A DNA stretch of 64,000 bases from Porphyrobacter sp. AAP82 (GCF_000331285.1 NZ_ANFX01000012.1:62001-126000); one strand, 5' to 3'. Counted from the stretch's first letter, positions 29,477 through 37,778 are shown. Numbers and translations: made by a program. Notes: generated by a model not told the origin, from the sequence alone.

Positions 29477-31282
29477 CTATGGTCTAGCCCGTGCGATCTT
29501 TGCCGCAACCTTTGATTTTTCAGGCGGCGGCGGCTTGTAGTGCGGGGCGGCAGGCTGGATCAACTTCAGACCCTGCCATTGGCCCGAGGGCACGTGGTAG
29601 GCGTGGCACATCGCGCAGTCGCTCGGCACGATCTTGGCGGTCTTGACCGCGCTCGCGCCCAGGTGGCACGTCCGGCAGCTCTTGAGATCGGGCATCAAGA
29701 GATCGCTCGCCAGCTTCGAGGTCTCGGCCGCGTGGCAGTCCGAGCACTTCTGCTTGGTGTGCGCAGCGTGGCTGAAATAGCCGCCAGTGAGGAAGCGCTC
29801 GGGGAAATTGACCGGCATGAGGTCGGCCTGCCCCGTCGGCCCGCGGGTCGGCAGGTGGCATTCGGTGCACACGCCCCCGGTGGAGAGCGCGTTCGAGATC
29901 CCGATATAGGCGCGCACCGGCCGGCCGAAATCGGCGCGGTAGGGCGATGCGCTGCCGATCTGTCCGGGACGCTGGCGGCTGGGTGCGAGTGCGGGGCGCG
30001 GGCCCGAGGTGATCCGCGCGAGATCCTCGGCAAGGTTCTTGACGCTGCCGTGGCGCAGTTTCCCGAACCCGCCACCGGCCGTGCGGCCCGAGACCAGGCT
30101 GTGGCACGCCTCGCAGGCCTGCTCCATCTCGACCGGCTTGAAGGTCACCTTGTCGGCGGTTGGCGCGTGGCAGTCCTTGCATTCGAGCGGGGCTCCGTAT
30201 TGCGCGAGGCTCACCGCCATGCGCGCCGCCCCGCCGCGCGGGTTCATGTGGACATCATGCGGGAAGACCAGGCCCGAACGCTCGAGAGGCATGGTCCCGG
30301 CGCTCGCCCGCACGGGCTTGGCCGCGCCGAAGCTTGCGAAATAGAGCGGGCGGAACTGCGGGTGATCCTTGCCGAAATCATGCGCATTGGCGAGGTCGGT
30401 GTCGGCGAGGCGGGTCTTGAGATCCTTGTGGCAATCGCCGCAGAAGGCCTCGCTCGCCGCCTGGGTGCGCACCGGCCCTTCGTGCTCGGAATGGCAGGCG
30501 ACGCAGCCCAAGGGGCCTTCCTTGCCGAAACCCTCGGCGATGGACCATTGCAGCGCATCGCCTTGCGAGAGCGGCGGCATGCCCTTGGCAAGACGCGGCT
30601 TTTGCGCATGATCGGCGATGTCCTTGTGGCACGACAGGCAGGTCTCGTCCTGGACGCTTTCAAAAGCCGCGACGTGGCAGCTTTCGCAATTGTTCTCGAG
30701 GCTGTGGTGCTTCAGCGACAGCTCGCCCGATGACCAGGCGCTGTCCATCAGCACCGCGCCCTCGGTCTTGCCGGTCGGATCGGGCTTGGCGGGGGTGCAC
30801 AGCAGGTGCGAGGCGATCGGCAGGGCCAGCAGCAGCAGGACGATCGCCGCGGCAAAAATCCAGCTCATCGCGCGCTTGCTGGGCAGCTTGGAGGCGAGCG
30901 CAAAGCCGCGCAGCGCGTCCATCTTGCCCTCGTCGGCGATCACCTGGCGGATGGTGATGGCGATATTGCCATCCGCCTCGCGCGTGACAGCGAGCCGCGC
31001 CGCGCCCAGCGCGATCTCGCCGCCGGTGCGCGGGTCGATGGTGCCTTCGGTGACCACCCGGCCATCGAGCCCGAAGCCCAATGTGCCGAGCGCCCTGACG
31101 CCAAGCGTGCCGTCCGCGGCAAGATCGATGCCGACATGGCGCTGCTCCACCGCAAGGTCGGGCAGGTGGATGTCGTTCTCGGCCGCACGGCCCACGGTGA
31201 GGCGCGGCTGGTCGACCACGCGGTCGCGCACGATCTCGCGGCCGGCGGCGGTGAAGTCGATGGTGCGGATCAGGAAAGCCAT
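29477..31282 (-). CDS. FHA domain - transmembrane - decaheme cytochrome c fusion
   Basis: The 601-residue protein has an N-terminal FHA-like domain (about 1-110) with VGRAAENDIHL followed by QRHVGI, close to the GR...S/N..H pattern of phosphothreonine-binding FHA folds. One membrane helix follows (about 139-161). A periplasmic region carries ten CXXCH sites: CESCH (about 199), CLSCH, CVACH, CGDCH, CKDCH, CEACH, CTECH, CSDCH, CRTCH and CAMCH (about 556). Topology would put FHA in the cytoplasm and the hemes in the periplasm. It follows the b-type cytochrome gene by 10 nt. The likely role is to accept electrons from the membrane cytochrome, with the cytoplasmic FHA docking a partner or giving phospho-control. 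The C-terminus is Lys/Pro-rich. Confidence 0.9.
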   Translation of the reverse strand: MAFLIRTIDFTAAGREIVRDRVVDQPRLTVGRAAENDIHLPDLAVEQRHVGIDLAADGTLGVRALGTLGFGLDGRVVTEGTIDPRTGGEIALGAARLAVTREADGNIAITIRQVIADEGKMDALRGFALASKLPSKRAMSWIFAAAIVLLLLALPIASHLLCTPAKPDPTGKTEGAVLMDSAWSSGELSLKHHSLENNCESCHVAAFESVQDETCLSCHKDIADHAQKPRLAKGMPPLSQGDALQWSIAEGFGKEGPLGCVACHSEHEGPVRTQAASEAFCGDCHKDLKTRLADTDLANAHDFGKDHPQFRPLYFASFGAAKPVRASAGTMPLERSGLVFPHDVHMNPRGGAARMAVSLAQYGAPLECKDCHAPTADKVTFKPVEMEQACEACHSLVSGRTAGGGFGKLRHGSVKNLAEDLARITSGPRPALAPSRQRPGQIGSASPYRADFGRPVRAYIGISNALSTGGVCTECHLPTRGPTGQADLMPVNFPERFLTGGYFSHAAHTKQKCSDCHAAETSKLASDLLMPDLKSCRTCHLGASAVKTAKIVPSDCAMCHAYHVPSGQWQGLKLIQPAAPHYKPPPPEKSKVAAKIARARP

Positions 31283-31292
31283 CGCCGCCCCC

Positions 31293-32171
31293 TCACCAGT
31301 AGTAGAACACGCTGATCACATGCGCGGTAAGCGCGGCGATCAGGGCGATTGTCAGCGGGATGTGGATGAACAGCCAGATCTCCAGCAGCGCGCGGATGCG
31401 CAGCGCGCCGCGGATCTGGGCGAGCTGTTCGCGGCGTTTTTCGAGCAGGCTCGCCACCCGCGCCTCGGCCTCGCTGCCGGTGCCCATGCCCGCCAGCGCG
31501 CGAGCGGTCTTGCAGCCGGGATAGCTCCCCGTGAGCCGCGCCAGCGCGCTGCCGTAGAACACGTCCTGGCCGAGCGCGGCGATCACCAGATCGGATTCGG
31601 CGCGCGCCAGCGGCTGCGCGGCGCTCTCCAACTGGCGGTCGAGCGCGGTCAGCGCGTCGAGCATCTGCGCGCGGGTCATTTCCTTGCGATTGGCGCTGAG
31701 GCTCTGCGGCAAGGTCGCATAGACGATCACGCCATAGATGCCGGTCGCGATCACCAGCAGCATCAGGACATAGGCGAGCGTGTGGACGTTCCAGCCGATC
31801 TGGAAGCCGGTGTGAAGCGTGCCCACCACGATCAGCGCAAGGCCGAGGTAGACGTGGGCGCTGGTCCACGCTTTGAGGCTCCACACGCCGGGATTGATGC
31901 GCCGCTTCCTCACGCCGAGCAGCGAAAGCCACAGGATGAGCCCGAAGCCGATGGTGCCGAGCGTATAGCCGTACCACGTGCCGCCATTGGGGCGCGGGTC
32001 CTGGTCGATCATCAGATAGCCCGCGATCGAGGCCGCGCACAGGGCAAGCGCGATCCACAGCCAGCGGAAGCCCTTGTGCTTCAGGAAGCTCACATGGTCG
32101 CTGTCGCGCCGCCGCTCGTCCTGGCTGAAACGTCCCGTGCCGCCCGCCTTTGCCCCCGCTTTGGTCGCCAT
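31293..32171 (-). CDS. Membrane b-type cytochrome-like protein
   Basis: The 292-residue integral membrane protein has about five helices: two near residues 34-90, two at 105-160, and one at 264-290. Several helices contain His suited to bis-His heme b binding: SAHVYLG, GTLHTGF, NVHTLAY, FIHIPLT and TAHVISV. A cytoplasmic-looking helical loop (about 165-255) separates the last helix. It resembles cytochrome b561/ferric-reductase-type electron carriers but was not assigned to a named family. The ATG overlaps the flavoprotein stop by one base (TAATG), so the two are translationally coupled. It probably moves electrons from the cytoplasmic iron-sulfur flavoprotein to the periplasmic hemes. Confidence 0.78.
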   Translation of the reverse strand: MATKAGAKAGGTGRFSQDERRRDSDHVSFLKHKGFRWLWIALALCAASIAGYLMIDQDPRPNGGTWYGYTLGTIGFGLILWLSLLGVRKRRINPGVWSLKAWTSAHVYLGLALIVVGTLHTGFQIGWNVHTLAYVLMLLVIATGIYGVIVYATLPQSLSANRKEMTRAQMLDALTALDRQLESAAQPLARAESDLVIAALGQDVFYGSALARLTGSYPGCKTARALAGMGTGSEAEARVASLLEKRREQLAQIRGALRIRALLEIWLFIHIPLTIALIAALTAHVISVFYYW

Positions 32172-34708
32172 TATTCGACGTCCTCGGTAAGCTTGGCGAA
32201 GGTCAGGAACTTGTCGGGGCTGACGCGGATCGCGGCGCCTGTCGGGCAGGCGCGCACGCAGGCAGGGCCCCCGTCGATGCCGGAGCACATGTCGCACTTG
32301 ATCGCCTGCTTGGCCTTCTGCCCGCCGTCCTTCTCGGCCGCCTTCTTGCGCCAGCTATAGGACGCCTCGCCGGGCCCGGGGCCCGTGCCGAACAGCATCC
32401 ACTGGAGGAGGCTCGGCTTCTTGGGGGGCTTGGCGTCCATGCGGATCACGCCGTAGGGGCAGTTCCTCTGGCAATTGCCGCAGCCGATGCAGGTCTCGTC
32501 GATGAACACCTCGCCGTCGGGCCCGCGCTTGATCGCGTTGGGCGGACAGTCGGCCATGCAGTGCGGGTGTTCGCAGTGGCGGCAGGATGTAGGCACGTGG
32601 AGGTGCGCGTAGGTCTTGCCCGCCTCGCGATCCAATCGCGACAGGCCGTCATGGCTGTCGGCGCAGGCTTTCTCGCAATTGTCGCAGCCGATGCACAGCT
32701 TCTCGTCGATGAGCAGCACGTCGGTCGCCTCGCCGATGCCGTTGTCGACGAGGAACTGCGCGGTCTGCGAATAGAGATCGACCGCGCCCGAAAACTCGTC
32801 CTTGCGGCTTTCGATGAAGGAATTGGTGGCGCGCCGGCCCGACATGTCCTTCAGGGCGCGCTCGCGCAGCGCGGGGTTGCGGTCGAGCAGCGCGAGGAAG
32901 CCTTCGCCCGGCAGGCGGATCACCTCGGACTTGATCGCGGCCTTGACGGTCGCGGTGCGCGCCGATCCGTCGATCACCGCCATCTCGCCGAAATAGGAGC
33001 CCGCCGGCAGGTAGGAGAGGAACACCGGCTTTTCGCCGATCGCCTTCTCGACGATCATCGAGCCGCGGCGGATGATGAAGATGTCCTTGTCGTCCGCGCC
33101 CTCGGTGACGACCACCTCGCCCGCACGCTTTTCCTCGACGCGCGCAGCCTCGACCAGAGGGGCGACATCCTCGCGGGTCAGGCCCGATCCGAACATCTGG
33201 AGCAATTGCCGCTCGATCGAGATGCGCTGAATCGCCGTCTTGGCGCTCGGCACCTGCGATTGCAGCTTCAGCGCGGCAAGACGCGAGATCTCGACGACGA
33301 TGGTGTCCTCTGCCGCGCGGATCGTCGCCCCGCGCCGGCGGCCCGAAATGAGGCCGACCTCGCCGAAGATCGATCCGGCTTCGATGGGAATGGTGATCGA
33401 GGGGTCGGCCGGGTTCACTTCCACCGCCACCGAACCGCTGGCGATCCCGAACAGCGATGACCCGGGGGCATTGCGCTCGAAGATCACTTCGCCCGGCGCG
33501 AAGAACTTCGCCTCCGAATCGAGCATGAATTCGCGCATTTGCAGCGGGTTCATGCCATTGAGGATCGAGACATTGGCGCGCAGGAATTCGAGCCATTCCT
33601 CGGTCGAACGGTTGCCCGGGAGCTTGGCGAACTTGGCGGCGATGATCGGCTCGTCGGCAGGCTTCAATGCGGTGTTGCCGTTGATGAACTCGATGACGTC
33701 GTGGCCCTGGTTCATGCAGTGCTTGATCAGCGGGTAGCCCGCCAGCGCGCCGATCACGAAGATGCCGGGCGCGGTCGATTCGAACACCGGCGACAGGCGC
33801 GGGAAGGCGCCGCGGTCCTCGCTGGTGAACTCGATCCCGCATTCCTCGACAAAGGCGCGCGGCGGGGCCGAGCCGATGCGGGCGATGATCCGGTCGCAGG
33901 GGATGCGAATCTCCCCGTCGCGCGTGGCCAGCGTGATCCAGCCGGGCTCGATCGCCTTGGTCTCGCTTTCGTTCCTGACGGTAAGCTTGCCCGCTTCGTG
34001 ATCGGCCATCAGCGCGCTGACGTTGGCGGCCTTGGCGGTCGGGAATTCGGTGCCGCGGTTGAGGATCGACACGGTGTTGCGCTGCGCCGGGTCCTCGGCA
34101 AGGCCGCGCGCGTTCTCGATGCCTGCGTCCCCGGTGCCGACGATGATGATGTGCTCGTCGACATATTCGGTGGGGTCGTCGAGCTGGTATTGCACATGCG
34201 GCAGGTCCGCGCCCGGGCAGCGCATCAGGTTGGGGTTGCCCTGCGTGCCGATGGCAAGGATGACGTTTTCCGCCATCACCGTCTCGCCATTCGTCAGTTC
34301 GATGGCATAGGGCGGGGCGTGGCGCTGCAACTCCTTGATATTCTTGGTGCCGTCACGCGCGCGGGTGACGATCTGCTGGATACTCCCGGCAATCGCCTCG
34401 CCGGTGCCGCGGATCGCCCTGGCTTCGGCGTGATACTTCACGTTGACCTTGTGGCCCGCGATCTGGTCGTCCCAGATCCCGAGGATCGTCTCGCGCTTGC
34501 CCGCGTCGAAATCGATGTCGCTGCGCAGCACCAGATTGCTGGGCGTCGCCATGACGTGCTTGCCCTTCTGGTACTTGTAGATCGTGTCCGACAAGTGGTC
34601 GGTCTTTTCGAGCAGCACATGGCTCAAGCCCAGCGCCGCCGCCCGCGCAGCCGCACTGAGCCCTGCCGGGCCCGAACCGATGATTGCGACTTTAAAAATC
34701 CCGCTCAC
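32171..34708 (-). CDS. Flavoprotein oxidoreductase - two cNMP-binding domains - 4x[4Fe-4S] ferredoxin fusion
   Basis: An 845-residue soluble fusion. Residues 1-340 form a two-dinucleotide-fold oxidoreductase with FAD motif GSGPAGLSA (about 10) and NAD(P) motif GTGDAGIE (about 190), resembling YpdA/thioredoxin-reductase-like enzymes but without a CxxC redox pair. Two cyclic-nucleotide-binding domains follow (about 405-505 and 520-640). The second has a canonical FGEMAV...SARTATV pocket; the first, FGEVGL...GRRRGAT, is less standard. The C-terminal ferredoxin unit (about 665-830) has four Cys clusters, including CIGCDNCEKAC, CIGCGNCQRNCP and CVRACP, of the HybA/DmsB electron-transfer type. Start is GTG. 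The gene is first in the minus-strand unit. It likely feeds NAD(P)H electrons to the membrane cytochrome, gated by cAMP or cGMP. Confidence 0.93.
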   Translation of the reverse strand: MSGIFKVAIIGSGPAGLSAAARAAALGLSHVLLEKTDHLSDTIYKYQKGKHVMATPSNLVLRSDIDFDAGKRETILGIWDDQIAGHKVNVKYHAEARAIRGTGEAIAGSIQQIVTRARDGTKNIKELQRHAPPYAIELTNGETVMAENVILAIGTQGNPNLMRCPGADLPHVQYQLDDPTEYVDEHIIIVGTGDAGIENARGLAEDPAQRNTVSILNRGTEFPTAKAANVSALMADHEAGKLTVRNESETKAIEPGWITLATRDGEIRIPCDRIIARIGSAPPRAFVEECGIEFTSEDRGAFPRLSPVFESTAPGIFVIGALAGYPLIKHCMNQGHDVIEFINGNTALKPADEPIIAAKFAKLPGNRSTEEWLEFLRANVSILNGMNPLQMREFMLDSEAKFFAPGEVIFERNAPGSSLFGIASGSVAVEVNPADPSITIPIEAGSIFGEVGLISGRRRGATIRAAEDTIVVEISRLAALKLQSQVPSAKTAIQRISIERQLLQMFGSGLTREDVAPLVEAARVEEKRAGEVVVTEGADDKDIFIIRRGSMIVEKAIGEKPVFLSYLPAGSYFGEMAVIDGSARTATVKAAIKSEVIRLPGEGFLALLDRNPALRERALKDMSGRRATNSFIESRKDEFSGAVDLYSQTAQFLVDNGIGEATDVLLIDEKLCIGCDNCEKACADSHDGLSRLDREAGKTYAHLHVPTSCRHCEHPHCMADCPPNAIKRGPDGEVFIDETCIGCGNCQRNCPYGVIRMDAKPPKKPSLLQWMLFGTGPGPGEASYSWRKKAAEKDGGQKAKQAIKCDMCSGIDGGPACVRACPTGAAIRVSPDKFLTFAKLTEDVE

Positions 34709-34712
34709 CTAT

Positions 34713-34723
34713 CCCCCCCCCCC
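34713..34723. repeat. Homopolymeric C11/G11 tract at the flavoprotein ribosome-binding site
   Basis: Eleven consecutive C on the plus strand read as G11 on the minus strand, ending 4 bases before the GTG start of the flavoprotein gene at 34708. It occupies the Shine-Dalgarno position. G6-G7 runs also precede several other starts here (3564, 19093, 29457, 43126), but this run is clearly longer and prone to slippage. Confidence 0.9.
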
Positions 34724-34794
34724 TCGCGGATAGATCGCCCCCTGTGATGCACAATAACCAAAACCGGCTCCGATGCCAGAGCGAATTGCCCCGT

Positions 34795-34824
34795 CATGCC
34801 CGCAGTGCTAGCGAAGCGGGCATG
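34795..34824. repeat. Palindrome overlapping the TPR-gene start
   Basis: CATGCCCGC and GCGGGCATG form a perfect 9-bp dyad separated by 12 bases (AGTGCTAGCGAA). The right arm contains the ATG at 34822 used here as a start. The makeup is that of a dispersed intergenic palindromic element; the alternative is that it encodes residues PRHARSASEAGM if translation begins upstream. Confidence 0.7.
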
Positions 34825-35772
34825 GGACAGGGCGAAAAGCTGCCTCAGGGCGGATCATCGAAGGCGGGGTGGGTGTTGCTGGGGGCGGCATTGCTGCTCG
34901 CGGCAGGCTCGATCGGGTTCAACATCTACCAGGGTTCCGGCGGTGCGGGCGAGCCGGCAGCGGCGGCGAGCGGCGATGCCTCGATCGAGCAACTGCGCGC
35001 CGCAGCCGAGGCGTCCACCGACGATGCCGGCCCATGGGGCGATCTGGCCTTCGCCTATTTCAACCAGGGCCAGTATGACGAGGCCGCCGCCGCCTATCGC
35101 CGCGCGGTCGCAATCGCGCCGGGCGAGGCGGTGCTGTGGTCGGCACTGGGCGAGACGCTGGTGCTGGCAAGCAAGCGCGAGCCGCTCCCCGCAGAGGCAT
35201 TGCAGGCCTTCGAAAAGGCGCTGGCTCTCGATGCCGAAGACCCGCGCGCGCGCTATTTCCTCGCCGCCAAGAAGGACCTCGACAAGGACCACGAGGGCGC
35301 GATTGCGGCATGGCTCGATCTGCTCGCCGATTCGCCGCAGGGCGCGCCGTGGGAGGCGGATCTGGTGCGCACCATCGAACAGGTCGGGCAGATCAACAAG
35401 ATCGATGTCGCGCCGCGCATTGCCAAGGCGCAGGAAGGCCGCAAGCCGGCGATGATCGCACCGGGATCGGGCGCGGTGGCGGGCGCCGGCGCCTCGGACA
35501 ACCTGCGCGGGCCGACCGCGGCCGACGTTGCCGCGGCGGGCGCCATGAAGCCCTCCGAACAGCGCACCATGGCCGAAGGCATGGTCGAACAGCTCGAAGG
35601 GCGGCTCGCCAAGGAGCCGGCGAATATCGACGGCTGGATCATGCTGATGCGCAGCCGCATGACACTGGGCGAACCGGCCAAGGCGAAGGCGGCGCTCGAT
35701 GCGGCGGTCAAGGCCAACCCGGGCGCGGCATCGCGGCTGCGCGAGGCGGCGGCGCAGCTCGGGGTGACCTGA
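34822..35772 (+). CDS. CcmI/CycH-like TPR protein, cytochrome c maturation candidate
   Basis: The 316-residue protein has one N-terminal membrane helix (about 16-36) and TPR units at about 60-150, then a Gly/Ala linker and a C-terminal section beginning MVEQLEGRLAKEP followed by DGWIMLMRSRMTLG. That segment closely resembles CcmI/CycH, the TPR protein that presents apocytochromes c for heme ligation. Divergent placement beside genes encoding 25 heme sites supports a maturation role. The start is uncertain: the chosen ATG lies in the right arm of a palindrome with a poor ribosome site, while GTG at 34744 or ATG at 34747 would add 25-26 residues. Confidence 0.72.
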   Translation: MGQGEKLPQGGSSKAGWVLLGAALLLAAGSIGFNIYQGSGGAGEPAAAASGDASIEQLRAAAEASTDDAGPWGDLAFAYFNQGQYDEAAAAYRRAVAIAPGEAVLWSALGETLVLASKREPLPAEALQAFEKALALDAEDPRARYFLAAKKDLDKDHEGAIAAWLDLLADSPQGAPWEADLVRTIEQVGQINKIDVAPRIAKAQEGRKPAMIAPGSGAVAGAGASDNLRGPTAADVAAAGAMKPSEQRTMAEGMVEQLEGRLAKEPANIDGWIMLMRSRMTLGEPAKAKAALDAAVKANPGAASRLREAAAQLGVT

Positions 35773-35839
35773 GCGCGGCCCGGCCGGGCGATCAGCGCCA
35801 GCTGGTCCGCTTGCGATTCGCCTGCGAAGGCCGCGCCGT

Positions 35840-36751
35840 TCAGGCCGGATCGGTGAGGTTGGCGATGATCGCCTGCTTCATGGCCGGCGTGACGCCAAGC
35901 TCCTTCTCGATGAAGGCGTCGACCGAACCGTGCTTCGCCTCGATCGCGCCGAGCGCCGCCTCGATATAGGCCGGGTCGGAGGCGAGCAGCGGGGCAACCA
36001 CCTCGCGCGGCAGCCGGGCGAGCGCTGCATAGGGGCCGTCCTTGGGGCCTTGCGAGAGCTTGCCCATGTAATCGACCAGATCGTCCGACAGGGCGTAATC
36101 GGCCACCACCGTCTCGCGCGGCACGCCGAGCAGCGTCAGCACCAGCGCCGCAGCCGTGCCGGTGCGGTCCTTGCCGGCCGAACAGTTGAAGGCGAGCGGC
36201 ACCTTGCCCTCGGCAAGGAAGGCGAACATCTGGCGGAAGGCGGGCGCATGCTGTTCGGGCAGCGCGCGGTAGAAGCCGGTCATCGCCGCGCGCGATTTCT
36301 GCGCGCTCGCATCGGGTCCGCCCAGCACCTTCATCAGGTCCCCGGCATCGGCGGCATAGTCGCGCGTCCAGTAGGTGACATCGGCGTTGGCAGCGACATA
36401 GGGGTTGGGTTCGGCCTTGCGCTCTTCGCTCGCCCGCAGGTCGCAAACGGTGCGGATGCCGCGCCGGGCGAGTTCGGCCTGGTCCTTCGCCGTCAGGCCC
36501 GCAGGGTTCCCGGCGCGGTAGAGCACGTCCCATTTTGTCACCCGGCCATCGGCGGTCATGTAGCCGCCGAGGTCGCGGAAATTGACCCCGCCTTCAAGCG
36601 GAAGCACGCGGCGCGGGTCCTTGATTGCGGCCGCATTGGCGGCAACGGGATCGCGGCTGGCGGTGGCCGCAGCGCCGGGTGTGCCGACGTCCTTGCAGCC
36701 CGGAAGAAGGGCAAGAGCGGCAAGCGGCAGCAGCAGGGCGGGTGCGCGCAT
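35840..36751 (-). CDS. Secreted tyrosine-phosphatase-like lipoprotein (MptpB type)
   Basis: A 303-residue phosphatase of the Y_phosphatase3 group. A lipobox (LLPGC, Cys near 19) suggests a lipid anchor facing the periplasm. The N-terminal substrate segment contains GGVNFRDLGGY (about 53). The P-loop NCSAGKDRTG (nucleophile Cys near 189) has Asn before the Cys where His is usual in the classical HCxxGxxR loop. Catalytic Cys and Arg are intact. It starts 3 nt after the SurE stop, so it is the last gene of the TonB receptor/SurE operon. It may release phosphate from extracellular phosphoesters or phosphoinositide-like substrates rather than act on proteins. Confidence 0.88.
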   Translation of the reverse strand: MRAPALLLPLAALALLPGCKDVGTPGAAATASRDPVAANAAAIKDPRRVLPLEGGVNFRDLGGYMTADGRVTKWDVLYRAGNPAGLTAKDQAELARRGIRTVCDLRASEERKAEPNPYVAANADVTYWTRDYAADAGDLMKVLGGPDASAQKSRAAMTGFYRALPEQHAPAFRQMFAFLAEGKVPLAFNCSAGKDRTGTAAALVLTLLGVPRETVVADYALSDDLVDYMGKLSQGPKDGPYAALARLPREVVAPLLASDPAYIEAALGAIEAKHGSVDAFIEKELGVTPAMKQAIIANLTDPA

Positions 36752-36754
36752 CGT

Positions 36755-37759
36755 CTATTCCCCCTCTGCCGGCAGCAGCGCGGCCAGCTGTTCACGGGTC
36801 AGCACGCTCGCCCCTGCCGGATAGGCATAGCCCGCCTGCATCGGGCTCACCGCGATCGCCTTGCGGTAGACCACGCTTTCATCGTCCATCTGCTCCGGCG
36901 TGGGCGCGGCGGTGCCGATGTCGAAGCTCACGCCGGGATAAGGCGGAAGCTCGCCCCCGCGCGATTTGGCCATCATCTGCATCACCGGCGAGGCGCTGGC
37001 AGCAATGTTGGCGACAAACCCGACCTTGTAGGCGTTATAGGTGCCGATTTCGGACATCTGCCAGCGCGCGCCATCCAGCCGGTCGGGGAAATTGACGTTG
37101 AGCGCGAGGCCGGCGGGCAGCAGCGCGGCCCCTTCGGCGCGGGCGTCGAGATGGGCGAGAAGTTCGACCGAGCGGCGGGCGACCTCATCGGACTGCGGAT
37201 TGTCGAGGCTCGCCGCTTCGGTCCCCGCCCCGGCGCTCAGCGCAATCGCCGGAATGCCGAGCACGGCTGCCACCTGGGCCGCGCTGACCGTGCCCGATGA
37301 CAGGATGATCGCGCCCACGTTCTGCCCCTCGTTGGGGCCGGAGAGCACCAGATCGGGCGCCTTGCCCCAGCGCGCCATGGCGACCACCTCGATCCCGTGG
37401 AGCAGCGATGCGACCGGGGTGCCGTCGACATAGTGGAAATCGCGGCCCTCGCCGGGCAGGCCCTTGCGGGTCATCGGTCCGGCCCCCGGCGCGCCGGCAT
37501 CGGCGGCACCGTTGAGGCAGGGCGCCTTCAAGGGCGCGATCGGCCGCGCGATCCCGAGCGCCGCACCTTGCCCCGACTGGTTCTGGCACGGCACCGAGAC
37601 CACCACGTCGTGCCCCGCCGCCTTCAGCGCCTCGTAGAGCGCAACCACATTGCTGGTGAGGCCATCGTCGTTGGTGAGGACGATGTTGCGCGCCTCGGCA
37701 GAGGTGGCGGCGAGCGCAAGACAGGTGGCGGCCGCGAGCAGGGTGGTACGGATTGCCAT
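36755..37759 (-). CDS. Exported SurE-type 5'/3'-nucleotidase
   Basis: A 334-residue SurE-fold phosphatase that dephosphorylates nucleoside monophosphates. The metal site LTNDDG is near residue 29, and SGPNEGQN near 145 matches the conserved SGxNxGxN motif. Unlike cytoplasmic SurE (about 250 residues) it has a signal peptide (ends SAEA) and about 80 extra residues, including a longer C-terminus, so it probably works in the periplasm. AGAGGA precedes the ATG. It sits 19 nt downstream of the TonB receptor gene, consistent with processing of phosphorylated compounds brought in by that receptor. Confidence 0.9.
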   Translation of the reverse strand: MAIRTTLLAAATCLALAATSAEARNIVLTNDDGLTSNVVALYEALKAAGHDVVVSVPCQNQSGQGAALGIARPIAPLKAPCLNGAADAGAPGAGPMTRKGLPGEGRDFHYVDGTPVASLLHGIEVVAMARWGKAPDLVLSGPNEGQNVGAIILSSGTVSAAQVAAVLGIPAIALSAGAGTEAASLDNPQSDEVARRSVELLAHLDARAEGAALLPAGLALNVNFPDRLDGARWQMSEIGTYNAYKVGFVANIAASASPVMQMMAKSRGGELPPYPGVSFDIGTAAPTPEQMDDESVVYRKAIAVSPMQAGYAYPAGASVLTREQLAALLPAEGE

Positions 37760-37778
37760 GCCGGGTCCTCTCGAAAGA

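Noticed and set aside
24305-34708. Possible nitrite-reductase (NrfA), hydroxylamine-oxidoreductase or Mtr identity for the multiheme cytochromes
   Set aside because: No CXXCK active-site heme, no HAO-type Tyr-crosslink context and no recognisable MtrA/B/C features were seen, so no named function was given.
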